A DNA stretch of 22,202 nt, from the NCBI GenBank assembly GCA_910586005.1, contig CAJUHG010000050.1, positions 1 through 22,202 on the forward strand. Reading direction: 5' to 3'. This document shows positions 1 through 7,423 of the stretch, piece after piece. This stretch comes from an uncultured Lachnospiraceae bacterium (GTDB taxonomy: Bacteria > Bacillota > Clostridia > Lachnospirales > Lachnospiraceae). The notes below the pieces were generated by a model. That model saw only the letters and a list, made by a program, of their open reading frames with translations, did no database searches and was not told the DNA's origin. Position numbers and translations under genes: made by a program. Every line of letters starts with the position of its first letter. The stretch's first letter is position 1.

Positions 1-1
1 G

Positions 2-1843
2 ATGAAAGAACTTGTTGATGAAGAAGAAGCATTAATGACAGTTAAAGGACAGCTTCCATCAGACGAGGCGCTTATTAATGCAAAAAAACATGGTTTTTCT
101 GATAAATATTTAAGTAAAATATTAGAAGTTTCTGAAGATATGGTAAGAGAACAGCGCATTTCTCTTGGATTAGAGGAAGCTTGGGAAGGTGTTCATGTGA
201 GCGGAACACCGAATAGTGCTTATTATTATTCGACATACAATGCAGAAGATAAAAATCCTGTATCTGCTGACAAACCAAAGATTATGATTTTAGGTGGGGG
301 CCCAAATCGTATAGGACAGGGAATTGAATTTGATTATTGTTGTGTACATGCTTCTCTTGCATTGAAGAAGTTAGGCTTTGAAACTATTATTGTAAATTGC
401 AATCCTGAAACAGTTTCCACCGACTATGACACATCTGACAAACTTTATTTTGAGCCATTGACACTTGAGGATGTGTTAAGCATATATAAAAAAGAAAAAC
501 CTGTAGGTGTGATTGCACAATTTGGAGGGCAAACTCCTTTAAATTTAGCGGCTGATTTAGAGAAGAATGGAGTAAAAATTTTGGGAACAGCACCTTCTGT
601 TATTGACCTAGCAGAAGACCGAGATTTATTCCGTGCTATGATGGAAAAATTACACATTCCTATGCCAGAGTCTGGAATGGCTGTAAATGTAGAGGAAGCT
701 TTAACAATTGCAGAAAAAATTGGTTATCCTGTTATGGTTCGACCTTCCTATGTATTGGGAGGTCGAGGTATGGAAGTCGTGTATGATGCAGATAGTATGG
801 AAGGATATATGAATGCTGCTGTAGGTGTTACTCCAGATAGACCAATATTAATCGATCGTTTTCTTGGACATGCAACAGAGTGTGAGGCAGATGCGATAAG
901 TGATGGTACACATGCCTTTGTTCCAGCAGTTATGGAGCATATTGAACTTGCAGGTGTGCACTCTGGTGATTCTGCATGTATTATACCCTCTAAGCATATT
1001 TCAGAAGAAAATGTGGCAACTATTACAGAGTATACTAGAAAGATTGCAGAAGAAATGCATGTAAAAGGTCTGATGAATATGCAATATGCAATTGAAAAAG
1101 GGAAAGTTTTTGTTTTAGAAGCTAATCCAAGAGCTTCTAGAACCGTACCATTGGTTTCTAAAGTATGTAATATTCGGATGGTGCCATTGGCCATTGATAT
1201 TGTGACAGCAGAATTAACAGGAAGACCTTCTCCTGTACCAGAATTGAAAGAGCAAAATATTCCATATTATGGAGTAAAAGAATCTGTATTTCCATTTAAT
1301 ATGTTTCAGGAAGTGGACCCTGTATTAGGACCAGAGATGCGTTCTACTGGCGAGGTACTTGGGCTTTCTACTTCTTATGGGGAGGCATTCTTCAAAGCCC
1401 AAGAAGCAACTCAAATGAAACTTCCATTAGAAGGAACTGTATTAATTTCTGTAAGTGACAGAGATAAGCCTGAAGTAGTAGAAGTTGCGAAAGAATTTAA
1501 GAAAGCAGGTTTTCATATTATTGCATCAAAAAATACTTGTAAGTTGCTTCAGGAAGCTGGAATTGAGGCAGAAATGATAAATAAACTACAAGAGGGAAGA
1601 CCAAATATGTTAGATTTAATTACAAATGGGAAAATTGATTTAATTATCAATACACCAATTGGACAAGAGCGAAAATCAGATGATAGTTATCTGCGCAAAG
1701 CAGCCATTAAGAAAAAAGTACCTTATATGACTACTATGGCAGCAGCAAAGGCAACTATTAGTGGTATTCTCTCTCTAAAAAAACATGGTAGCAGTGAAGT
1801 ACAATCTTTACAAAAATTGCATAGAAATATTCAAAAAATATAG
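2..1843 (+). CDS. carB: Carbamoyl-phosphate synthase large chain, C-terminal part (5' end outside window)
   Basis: CarB makes carbamoyl phosphate from bicarbonate, ATP and glutamine-derived ammonia for pyrimidine and arginine synthesis, together with the small subunit CarA. The frame is open from the left edge, and the 613 visible residues match only the end of the oligomerisation domain and the second synthetase half of a protein of about 1070 residues, so roughly 450 residues lie upstream. The Met at position 2 is internal. Visible: GGGPNRIGQGIEFDY (window residues 98-112), which opens the second carbamoyl-phosphate domain; an ATP-grasp core with RPSYVLGGRGMEVVY and LEANPRASRTVPLVSK; and a C-terminal MGS-like allosteric domain from about residue 475. 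No frameshift or missing motif is seen in the visible part. The nearest downstream gene is 305 nt away behind a strong inverted repeat, so carB probably ends its operon. Confidence 0.97.
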   Translation: MKELVDEEEALMTVKGQLPSDEALINAKKHGFSDKYLSKILEVSEDMVREQRISLGLEEAWEGVHVSGTPNSAYYYSTYNAEDKNPVSADKPKIMILGGGPNRIGQGIEFDYCCVHASLALKKLGFETIIVNCNPETVSTDYDTSDKLYFEPLTLEDVLSIYKKEKPVGVIAQFGGQTPLNLAADLEKNGVKILGTAPSVIDLAEDRDLFRAMMEKLHIPMPESGMAVNVEEALTIAEKIGYPVMVRPSYVLGGRGMEVVYDADSMEGYMNAAVGVTPDRPILIDRFLGHATECEADAISDGTHAFVPAVMEHIELAGVHSGDSACIIPSKHISEENVATITEYTRKIAEEMHVKGLMNMQYAIEKGKVFVLEANPRASRTVPLVSKVCNIRMVPLAIDIVTAELTGRPSPVPELKEQNIPYYGVKESVFPFNMFQEVDPVLGPEMRSTGEVLGLSTSYGEAFFKAQEATQMKLPLEGTVLISVSDRDKPEVVEVAKEFKKAGFHIIASKNTCKLLQEAGIEAEMINKLQEGRPNMLDLITNGKIDLIINTPIGQERKSDDSYLRKAAIKKKVPYMTTMAAAKATISGILSLKKHGSSEVQSLQKLHRNIQKI

Positions 1844-1853
1844 TAATTAATAC

Positions 1854-1914
1854 TTATAACACCCTAGAAGAAATATGTTATTGAGAAATATTTAATTCTT
1901 CTAGGGTGTTATAA
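1854..1914 (+). terminator. Long perfect inverted repeat after carB, probable terminator
   Basis: Positions 1854-1872 and 1896-1914 form a perfect 19-bp inverted repeat with a 23-nt loop. The inner part contains the GC-richest stretch (CACCCTAG/CTAGGGTG). It starts 11 nt after the carB stop codon. The DNA after the right arm is AT-rich but lacks a clean T run, so the element may act as a stem-loop that protects the 3' end or as an imperfect, possibly bidirectional terminator. Confidence 0.6.
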
Positions 1915-2038
1915 ACATTATTATAATATTATAATTAGTATGGAAAATTAGTTCATGTTGTGTACTTGTTGGTGATTTTCCATTTGGTCTTTAGACTACT
2001 TGGTTATACACATCCAAGTAAAACAATTTAGAAATAAA
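1915..2038. other. Non-coding region with several short stem-loops upstream of yicC
   Basis: No gene is seen here. Three hairpins can be drawn: ATGGAAAAT at 1940-1948 with ATTTTCCAT at 1975-1983 (9 bp perfect); TACTTGG at 1997-2003 with CCAAGTA at 2014-2020 (7 bp); and CAATTTA at 2024-2030 with TAAATTG at 2035-2041, closing a GAAA tetraloop. A 4-bp GTCT/AGAC stem lies at 1987-1996. I do not recognise a known riboswitch. The last hairpin runs into the -35 box of the yicC promoter, so it could be an operator rather than RNA structure. Confidence 0.35.
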
Positions 2039-2067
2039 TTGACTAATTTTTGGAATTGCTTTATAAT
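2039..2067 (+). promoter_or_regulatory. Sigma-A type promoter for yicC-gmk-rpoZ
   Basis: TTGACT at 2039-2044 and a perfect TATAAT at 2062-2067 are separated by exactly 17 nt. Transcription would start near 2074, giving a leader of about 75 nt before the yicC start codon. This is the best promoter match in the window, and it fits the break between carB and yicC. Confidence 0.75.
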
Positions 2068-2148
2068 AATTTTACTTATGCATAAAGAGGCCAGGTATTC
2101 TTATTTATGGGAAACAAGGTTCTTAAAGATAAAAAACAGGAGGTTTTT

Positions 2149-3027
2149 ATGATAAAAAGTATGACTGGCTTTGGACATTGTGAACTTACAGACGAGCTAC
2201 ACAAAGTTACAGTTGAAATAAAGTCAGTAAATCATCGGTATCTAGATATCACAATTAAGATGCCAAAGAAATTAAATTTTTTTGAAAGTGCAATTAGAAA
2301 TCTTTTTAAAACTTATGTTCAAAGAGGAAAAATAGATGTCTATATTTCTTATGAAGATTGCACAGAAAATCAAGTAAACTTAAAATACAATGAAAATTTG
2401 GCAGCAGAATATGTAAAATATATTTATCAGATAGCAAATACTTTTTCCCTTCCTTGTAATTTAGCTGCAGTAGAACTGTCAAAATATCCAGAGATTTTTA
2501 CAATGGAACCACAGAAAACAGATGAAAAAGAAATCTGGGATATTTTAGAAAAAGCAGTGATAGGAGCAGCAGAACAGTTTGTAAATGCTAGAATTCAAGA
2601 AGGTGAACAGTTAAAAAATGATTTACTTGGAAAATTGGAAATTATGTCAGAATATGTGGAACAGATTGAATATCGTTCTCCAGAGATATTAAAAGAATAC
2701 AGACAGAAATTAATAGATAGAGTCAATGAGTTATTGGCAGATATTCAAATAGATGAGAATAGAATTTTGACAGAAGTAACTATTTTTGCAGATAAAATTT
2801 GCACAGATGAAGAGACAGTACGTTTAAAAAGCCATATTAGCAACACAAAAGATACTTTGATAAAAGGTGGAAGTGTTGGAAGAAAATTAGATTTCATTGC
2901 TCAAGAAATGAATCGTGAGGCAAATACAATTCTTTCAAAAGCAAATGATCTTACGGTTTCAGATATAGCCATAAATTTAAAAACAGAGATTGAAAAAGTT
3001 CGTGAGCAAATTCAAAATATAGAATAA
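2149..3027 (+). CDS. yicC: YicC/YloC family endoribonuclease
   Basis: Members of this family are RNases that act in RNA turnover; the E. coli protein is linked to sRNA decay and stationary-phase survival. The 292-residue length is typical. The N-terminus has the family signature MIKSMTGFG and then SVNHRYLD. The C-terminal DUF1732 part has GRKLDFIAQEMNREANT at about residue 243. The frame is open upstream to an ATG at 2107, but AGGAGG at 2138-2143 lies 5 nt before the ATG at 2149 and the family begins at MIKSMTGFG, so 2149 is the start. It is first in a compact unit with gmk and rpoZ, 12 nt before gmk. In Bacillus, a remA (DUF370) gene sits between the yicC homologue and gmk; it is absent here. 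Confidence 0.95.
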   Translation: MIKSMTGFGHCELTDELHKVTVEIKSVNHRYLDITIKMPKKLNFFESAIRNLFKTYVQRGKIDVYISYEDCTENQVNLKYNENLAAEYVKYIYQIANTFSLPCNLAAVELSKYPEIFTMEPQKTDEKEIWDILEKAVIGAAEQFVNARIQEGEQLKNDLLGKLEIMSEYVEQIEYRSPEILKEYRQKLIDRVNELLADIQIDENRILTEVTIFADKICTDEETVRLKSHISNTKDTLIKGGSVGRKLDFIAQEMNREANTILSKANDLTVSDIAINLKTEIEKVREQIQNIE

Positions 3028-3039
3028 AGGAAAATACAC

Positions 3040-3678
3040 ATGAAGGAAAGAAAAGGTATATTAATAGTAGTTTCAGGTTTTTCTGGTTCAGGAAAAGGAA
3101 CCATTATGAACCGGCTTTTGAAAGAATATCCCAATATCTATGCACTAAGTATTTCTGCAACTACTAGAAGTCCAAGAGTTGGGGAAGTACATGGAAGAGA
3201 GTATTTTTTTGTATCAAAAGAAGAATTTGAAACCATGATACAAGAAAAAAAATTGATTGAATATGCACAATATGTGAATAATTACTATGGAACCCCTAAA
3301 GAATATGTATTTCAACAATTAGAGATGGGGAAAGATGTTATTTTAGAAATTGAAATTCAGGGAGCATTAAAAGTAAAAGAAGTATATCCTAATACACTAT
3401 TACTTTTTGTAACTCCTCCAAGTGCAAAAGAGCTGAAAAATCGCTTGATAGGAAGAGGGACTGAGGATGAAGCTACTGTTGCCTCACGCTTAAGCCGAGC
3501 TTGGCAAGAAGTACAAGGTGTAGAACATTATGATTATTTAGTTGTGAATGATGATTTAGAAGAATGTGTACAGAAAGTGCATTCTATTATACAAAATGAA
3601 CATGCCCGTGTGGCAAAAAATCATGTATTAATTGAAACAATAAAAGCAGAGTTAAAAGGCTTTGCGGAAGGAGAATGA
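3040..3678 (+). CDS. gmk: Guanylate kinase
   Basis: Gmk phosphorylates GMP to GDP with ATP in the cytoplasm, feeding GTP, dGTP and (p)ppGpp pools. The protein has 212 residues, normal for the family. The P-loop GFSGSGKGT is at residues 13-21, followed by the GMP-binding stretch with SATTRSPRVGEVHGREYFFV and later a YGTPK element. LEIEIQGALKV and a conserved RLIGRGTE lid-type segment come after. The start follows an AAAGG-type ribosome site in the short gap after yicC. Its last 4 nt (ATGA) overlap the earliest possible ATG of rpoZ, and the two genes are probably co-transcribed and translationally coupled. Confidence 0.97.
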   Translation: MKERKGILIVVSGFSGSGKGTIMNRLLKEYPNIYALSISATTRSPRVGEVHGREYFFVSKEEFETMIQEKKLIEYAQYVNNYYGTPKEYVFQQLEMGKDVILEIEIQGALKVKEVYPNTLLLFVTPPSAKELKNRLIGRGTEDEATVASRLSRAWQEVQGVEHYDYLVVNDDLEECVQKVHSIIQNEHARVAKNHVLIETIKAELKGFAEGE

Positions 3679-3683
3679 TTATT

Positions 3684-3944
3684 ATGATGTTGCATCCATC
3701 TTACACAGACTTAATGAAAGTAGTAAACAGTGATGTTGAAATTGGTGAGGAACCAGTGGTAAACAGCCGTTACTCCATCGTTCTTGCAACTGCTAAAAGA
3801 GCAAGGCAGATTATTGGAGGAGAAGAACCTTTAATTGACAATATTTCAAATAAAAAACCTTTTTCTATTGCTGTTGAAGAATTATATAACAGTAAAGTGA
3901 AAATTGTGAGCGAAGAAGATGAATCTGGAGATACAGAAGAGTAA
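3684..3944 (+). CDS. rpoZ: DNA-directed RNA polymerase omega subunit
   Basis: Omega is the small RNA polymerase subunit that helps fold and hold the beta' subunit. The motif order fits RpoZ: MLHPSYTDLMKVV at the N-terminus, SRYSIVLATAKRARQI, then KPFSIAVEEL, with an acidic C-terminal tail. In-frame ATGs occur at 3675, 3684 and 3687. AAGGAG at 3668-3673 is only 1 nt from the first but 10 nt from the second, and the family starts near MLHPSYTDL, so 3684 is preferred (3687 is possible). That gives about 86 residues. The gene overlaps or abuts the gmk end. A foreign-looking 45-bp tandem repeat begins 2 nt after its stop codon. Confidence 0.9.
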   Translation: MMLHPSYTDLMKVVNSDVEIGEEPVVNSRYSIVLATAKRARQIIGGEEPLIDNISNKKPFSIAVEELYNSKVKIVSEEDESGDTEE

Positions 3945-3946
3945 AA

Positions 3947-4036
3947 GTATACCTTATGACACGCCGAATGGCATAGTGGGGTGCCCAGAGGGTATACCTT
4001 ATGACACGCCGAATGGCATAGTGGGGTGCCCAGAGG
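3947..4036. repeat. Perfect 2 x 45-bp GC-rich tandem repeat
   Basis: Positions 3947-3991 and 3992-4036 are identical 45-bp units that start GTATACCTTATGACACG and end GGGGTGCCCAGAGG. By my count 25 of 45 bases are G or C (56%), far above the AT-rich surroundings. The junction holds the 8-bp palindrome GGTATACC (3991-3998), and each unit contains TGGG-GTG-CCCA and GGCA/TGCC stem possibilities. Because 45 is a multiple of three, several frames stay open through both units; the minus-strand readings (PLGTPLCHSACHKVY twice) are not taken as genes. It sits between rpoZ and rimO and does not touch either coding region. Confidence 0.97.
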
Positions 4037-4046
4037 GTGTAAAAAT

Positions 4047-4086
4047 TTACCACATTGAATTGCAATTAAGCAAAACAATGTGGTAA
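4047..4086 (-). terminator. 11-bp perfect hairpin before rimO; terminator-like on the minus strand
   Basis: TTACCACATTG at 4047-4057 and CAATGTGGTAA at 4076-4086 pair perfectly around an 18-nt loop. On the plus strand the stem is followed by TCTTCGTATC, a poor U tract. On the minus strand it is followed directly by ATTTTT, which looks like an intrinsic terminator. No minus-strand gene is seen nearby, so it may be bidirectional, may block antisense transcription, or may belong to the adjacent repeat element. A weak extended -10-like TGGTAATCT (4081-4089) lies in its right arm. Confidence 0.45.
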
Positions 4087-4133
4087 TCTTCGTATCATAG
4101 GAGCATAATATTGATTATTACAAGGAGAAATAG

Positions 4134-5456
4134 ATGAAAATTTTATTTGTTTCACTAGGTTGTGATAAAAATCTAGTAGATACAGAATTTATGATAGGAA
4201 TACTTAGAGAAAAAGGTTATACATTTACAAATGAAGAAGAGCAAGCAGATGTAATTATTATTAATAGCTGCTGTTTTATCAATGATGCTAAAGAAGAAAG
4301 TGTTAATATGATTCTAGAAATGGCAGAATATAAAGATTCAGGAAGCTGCAAAGCTTTGATTGTAACAGGGTGTTTGGCACAACGTTACAGAACAGAAATT
4401 ATGAAAGAAATTCCACAAGTGGATGCAATCATTGGAAGCAATTCTTTTGATGAAATTGCTATTGCAGTAGAAGAGGTTTTAGAAGGAAAGAATTATGAAT
4501 TGTATAAACCATTAGAAGGATTGCCTCATTTTTCAATAAAGCGTTCACTGACTACTGGAGGACATTATGCTCATTTAAAAATAGCAGAAGGATGCAATAA
4601 GAACTGTAGTTATTGTATTATTCCACATATTCGGGGAAGGTATCGTAGTGTACCTATGGAAGAACTTTTAACACAAGCCCGTGAACTTGCCGAGCAAGGT
4701 GTAAAAGAATTAATTTTAGTTGCACAAGAAACTACTTTATATGGTTTAGATTTGTATGGTGAGAAATCTCTTCATAAATTATTAGATGAATTAAATAAAA
4801 TTCCTGGAATTTTCTGGATACGTGTTATGTATTGTTATCCAGAAGAAATATATGAAGAATTAATTCAATCCATAAAACGTAATCAGAAAGTATGTCATTA
4901 TCTAGATATGCCTATTCAGCATATCAATAATGAAATTTTAAAACGAATGGGGCGTCGTACTACAAAAGAAGAATTAAAAAATATTTTAAAGCATCTAAAA
5001 GAAGAAATACCAGATATTACACTCCGTACCACATTGATTAGTGGTTTTCCAGGGGAAACAAAAGAAATGCATGAAGAATTGATGTACTTTTTAAATGAAA
5101 CAGAATTTGACCGTTTGGGAGCATTCACTTATTCTCCAGAAGAAGGTACTGCAGCAGCAGAATTTCCAAATCAGATTGAAGAATATCAGAAATCGGTCTG
5201 GAAAGAGGAAATCCTAGAGTTACAAGAAGAAATTATATTTGATAAAAATGAAGAAATGAAAGAGAAAGAATTATGGGTCATGATTGAGGGGAAAGTAGAT
5301 GGGAACAATGCCTATGTAGGAAGAACCTATCGAGATGCACCAGAAATTGATGGCTATATTTTTATAAATACAGAGGAAGAATTAATGACTGGGGATTTTA
5401 TAAAAGTAAAGGTAACTGGAGCATATGAATATGATTTGATAGGAGAGATGATATAA
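4134..5456 (+). CDS. rimO: Ribosomal protein uS12 methylthiotransferase RimO
   Basis: RimO is a radical SAM enzyme with two [4Fe-4S] clusters that adds a methylthio group to the conserved Asp of ribosomal protein S12. The 440-residue length is typical. The UPF0004 domain carries three Cys (C10 in SLGCDKN, C46 in NSCCF, C80 in TGCLAQ). The radical SAM motif is at C154, C158 and C161 (EGCNKNCSYCIIPHIRGRY). A TRAM-type domain fills roughly the last 65 residues. The SLGCDKN start and IRGRYRS favour RimO over the tRNA enzyme MiaB. CAAGGAG lies 7-8 nt before the ATG. One nucleotide separates its stop from pgsA, so the two are probably coupled. Confidence 0.96.
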   Translation: MKILFVSLGCDKNLVDTEFMIGILREKGYTFTNEEEQADVIIINSCCFINDAKEESVNMILEMAEYKDSGSCKALIVTGCLAQRYRTEIMKEIPQVDAIIGSNSFDEIAIAVEEVLEGKNYELYKPLEGLPHFSIKRSLTTGGHYAHLKIAEGCNKNCSYCIIPHIRGRYRSVPMEELLTQARELAEQGVKELILVAQETTLYGLDLYGEKSLHKLLDELNKIPGIFWIRVMYCYPEEIYEELIQSIKRNQKVCHYLDMPIQHINNEILKRMGRRTTKEELKNILKHLKEEIPDITLRTTLISGFPGETKEMHEELMYFLNETEFDRLGAFTYSPEEGTAAAEFPNQIEEYQKSVWKEEILELQEEIIFDKNEEMKEKELWVMIEGKVDGNNAYVGRTYRDAPEIDGYIFINTEEELMTGDFIKVKVTGAYEYDLIGEMI

Positions 5457-5457
5457 G

Positions 5458-6000
5458 ATGAATTTACCAAACAAATTAACTATTCTAAGAATGATTTTAA
5501 TTGTACCTTTTGTGGCATGTATGTTAATACCAGGACTAGGAGATGCTGGTATGTATGCATCAGTAATAATTTTTATTCTTGCAAGTCTTACAGATCTTCT
5601 TGATGGGAAGATTGCAAGAAAATATGATTTAGTGACAAATTTCGGGAAATTTATGGACCCATTAGCTGATAAACTGTTAGTAGCATCAGCCCTTATCTGT
5701 TTATCAGCCAATGGTAGTTTGGCAGCTTGGATTTCCATTATTATTATTAGTCGTGAATTTATTATTAGTGGATTCCGTTTGGTTGCTTCTGACAATGGGA
5801 TTGTAATTGCTGCAAGTTATTGGGGAAAATTTAAAACCACCTTTCAGATGATTATGATTGTAATGTTAATTTTAAATTATGATCATCAAATATATCAAAT
5901 CTGTGCAGTAATAGTGACATATGTTGCATTGATATTAACACTGATATCTCTGATTGATTATATTTTCAAAAATAAAGATGTGTTGAAAGAACAAAAATAA
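5458..6000 (+). CDS. pgsA: CDP-diacylglycerol--glycerol-3-phosphate 3-phosphatidyltransferase
   Basis: PgsA is a membrane enzyme that makes phosphatidylglycerol phosphate, the committed step to phosphatidylglycerol. The 180-residue protein opens with MNLPNKLTILRM, typical of the family. The complete CDP-alcohol phosphatidyltransferase motif is present: D46, D49, G50, A53, R54, G63, D67 and D71. Four or more hydrophobic segments follow (for example residues 13-25, 31-45, 79-92 and the C-terminal third). AGGAGAG lies 10 nt upstream inside the rimO end, and the gene starts 1 nt after the rimO stop. The order rimO-pgsA-cinA is common in Firmicutes. Confidence 0.95.
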   Translation: MNLPNKLTILRMILIVPFVACMLIPGLGDAGMYASVIIFILASLTDLLDGKIARKYDLVTNFGKFMDPLADKLLVASALICLSANGSLAAWISIIIISREFIISGFRLVASDNGIVIAASYWGKFKTTFQMIMIVMLILNYDHQIYQICAVIVTYVALILTLISLIDYIFKNKDVLKEQK

Positions 6001-6028
6001 AGTTATAAAGATAAAAAGAATGATAAAA

Positions 6029-6078
6029 AGTAAAAAAATTGATTGATTTTTTTACTAACTACCTATTTGTGCTAAAAT
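6029..6078 (+). promoter_or_regulatory. Probable cinA promoter with an inverted repeat over the -35 region
   Basis: An extended -10, TGCTAAAAT, is at 6070-6078, with a weak -35-like TTTACT at 6051-6056 (16-nt spacer). AGTAAAAAAAT at 6029-6039 and ATTTTTTTACT at 6046-6056 form an 11-bp perfect inverted repeat with a 6-nt loop that covers the -35. The repeat could be an AT-rich operator or a weak transcript end for pgsA. The 99-nt gap before cinA is the only sizeable one between rimO and the coiled-coil gene, which supports a separate start here. Confidence 0.4.
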
Positions 6079-6099
6079 ACGCACAGAATGGAGGAAGCA

Positions 6100-7389
6100 A
6101 TGACAGTAGAATTGATTTGTGTAGGAACAGAACTGTTACTTGGAAATATTGTAAATACAAATGCGGCCTTTATTTCTGAAAAATGTGCTATGTTAGGATT
6201 ATCTATGTATTATCAGAGTGTGGTGGGAGATAATCCAGGAAGATTAGAGCATTTGTTACATATGGCAAAAGAACGTTCTGATGTAATTATTTTATCTGGA
6301 GGTCTTGGACCTACTCAAGATGATTTAACAAAAGAGATTGCAGCAAGAGTAATGGACAAGTCATTGGTAGAAGATTCTAAAGTACGAAAAGCAATTCAAG
6401 AATTTATGACCAAAAGAGGAAATACTATTACAGAAAATAACTGGAAGCAGGCGTTAGTCCCAGAAGATTGTATTGTATTACATAATTCAAATGGAACTGC
6501 ACCAGGAATTATTATGGAAGATGAAGATACTCGTATTATTTTATTACCTGGTCCACCAAATGAATTAATTCCAATGTTTGAAGAACAGGTTTATTCCTAT
6601 CTTCACAATTTACAACCAGAAATTATCTGTTCTAAAATGGTAAAGCTCTGTGGGATTGGAGAAAGTGCTGCTGAAACAAAAATCTTAGATTTAATTAATA
6701 CACAAAAGAATCCTACTGTAGCTCCTTATGCCAAAACAGGAGAAGTGCATTTGCGTATTACTGCAAAAGCTGCAAATGAAAAAGATGCATTTACAATGAT
6801 TGCTCCAATGGAAGAAGAATTAAAACGTCGGTTTGGAAATTTAATTTATACAGATGATCCACAGGTTACGTTAGAAATGGTAGTAGCTAAACTTCTTAAG
6901 AAATATCATTTTACAGTAACTACTGCTGAATCTTGTACAGGAGGTTTATTAGCAGCAAGACTTGTGAATGTATCAGGAATTTCAGAAAATTTTAAAGAAG
7001 GATATATTACTTATTCTAATGATGCAAAAGAAAAATTGTTGGGTGTGTCTCATGAAACATTAAAAACTTATGGTGCTGTTAGTTCTCAGACTGCTGCAGA
7101 AATGGCTGAAGGTGGGGCAAAAGCAGCAAAAGCAGATATCTGTGTATCTATCACTGGAATTGCTGGACCAGAAGGAGGGACAGAAGAAAAGCCGGTAGGA
7201 CTTGTATATATTGGTTGTTATTGTAAAGGTAAAGTGTATACAAAGAAAAATCTGTATACAGGAAATCGAAGTAAAATAAGAGAATATTCGGTTGCAACTG
7301 CACTGACACTTTTGCGAAAAGCAATCTTAAATGAAGTCAATGAAAGGAATGAAAAAACAACAAGAAACTTAAATAAAATGAACAAGTGA
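6100..7389 (+). CDS. cinA: CinA family protein (nicotinamide-nucleotide amidase / CinA-like)
   Basis: CinA proteins join an N-terminal MoaB/MogA-like domain, linked to ADP-ribose or related pyrophosphatase activity, to a C-terminal PncC amidase that deamidates NMN in NAD recycling. N-terminal: CVGTELLLGNIVNTNA and the SGGLGPTQDD loop at about residues 66-75. C-terminal: TAESCTGG at about 275-282, with S278 as the expected catalytic Ser, and GIAGPEGGT downstream. An ATG at 6088 is in frame, but GGAGGA at 6090-6095 sits just before the ATG at 6100, and MTVELICVGTE is the family start. At 429 residues it is slightly long, with a basic, Asn-rich tail after the amidase. In Bacillus and many clostridia cinA precedes recA; here rsmD follows instead. 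Confidence 0.94.
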   Translation: MTVELICVGTELLLGNIVNTNAAFISEKCAMLGLSMYYQSVVGDNPGRLEHLLHMAKERSDVIILSGGLGPTQDDLTKEIAARVMDKSLVEDSKVRKAIQEFMTKRGNTITENNWKQALVPEDCIVLHNSNGTAPGIIMEDEDTRIILLPGPPNELIPMFEEQVYSYLHNLQPEIICSKMVKLCGIGESAAETKILDLINTQKNPTVAPYAKTGEVHLRITAKAANEKDAFTMIAPMEEELKRRFGNLIYTDDPQVTLEMVVAKLLKKYHFTVTTAESCTGGLLAARLVNVSGISENFKEGYITYSNDAKEKLLGVSHETLKTYGAVSSQTAAEMAEGGAKAAKADICVSITGIAGPEGGTEEKPVGLVYIGCYCKGKVYTKKNLYTGNRSKIREYSVATALTLLRKAILNEVNERNEKTTRNLNKMNK

Positions 7390-7423
7390 GAACGATAGCG
7401 AGAGGCTTAAATGAGGTGAATAG

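Noticed and set aside
748..1194. 148-codon minus-strand open frame inside carB
   Set aside because: It is fully antisense to well-conserved carB sequence and its composition looks like a shadow of the coding strand.
1915..2038. Known riboswitch upstream of yicC
   Set aside because: Stem-loops are present, but no conserved riboswitch core that I know could be matched.
2107..2148. N-terminal extension of yicC
   Set aside because: The strong AGGAGG and the family start MIKSMTGFG place initiation at 2149.
3947..4036. CRISPR array
   Set aside because: The two 45-bp units are directly adjacent with no spacers, and no cas gene is in the window.
3770..4078. Minus-strand open frame reading PLGTPLCHSACHKVY twice
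   Set aside because: It arises from the 45-bp tandem repeat, runs antisense into rpoZ, and no clear ribosome site or domain was noticed; other frames through the repeat are open as well.
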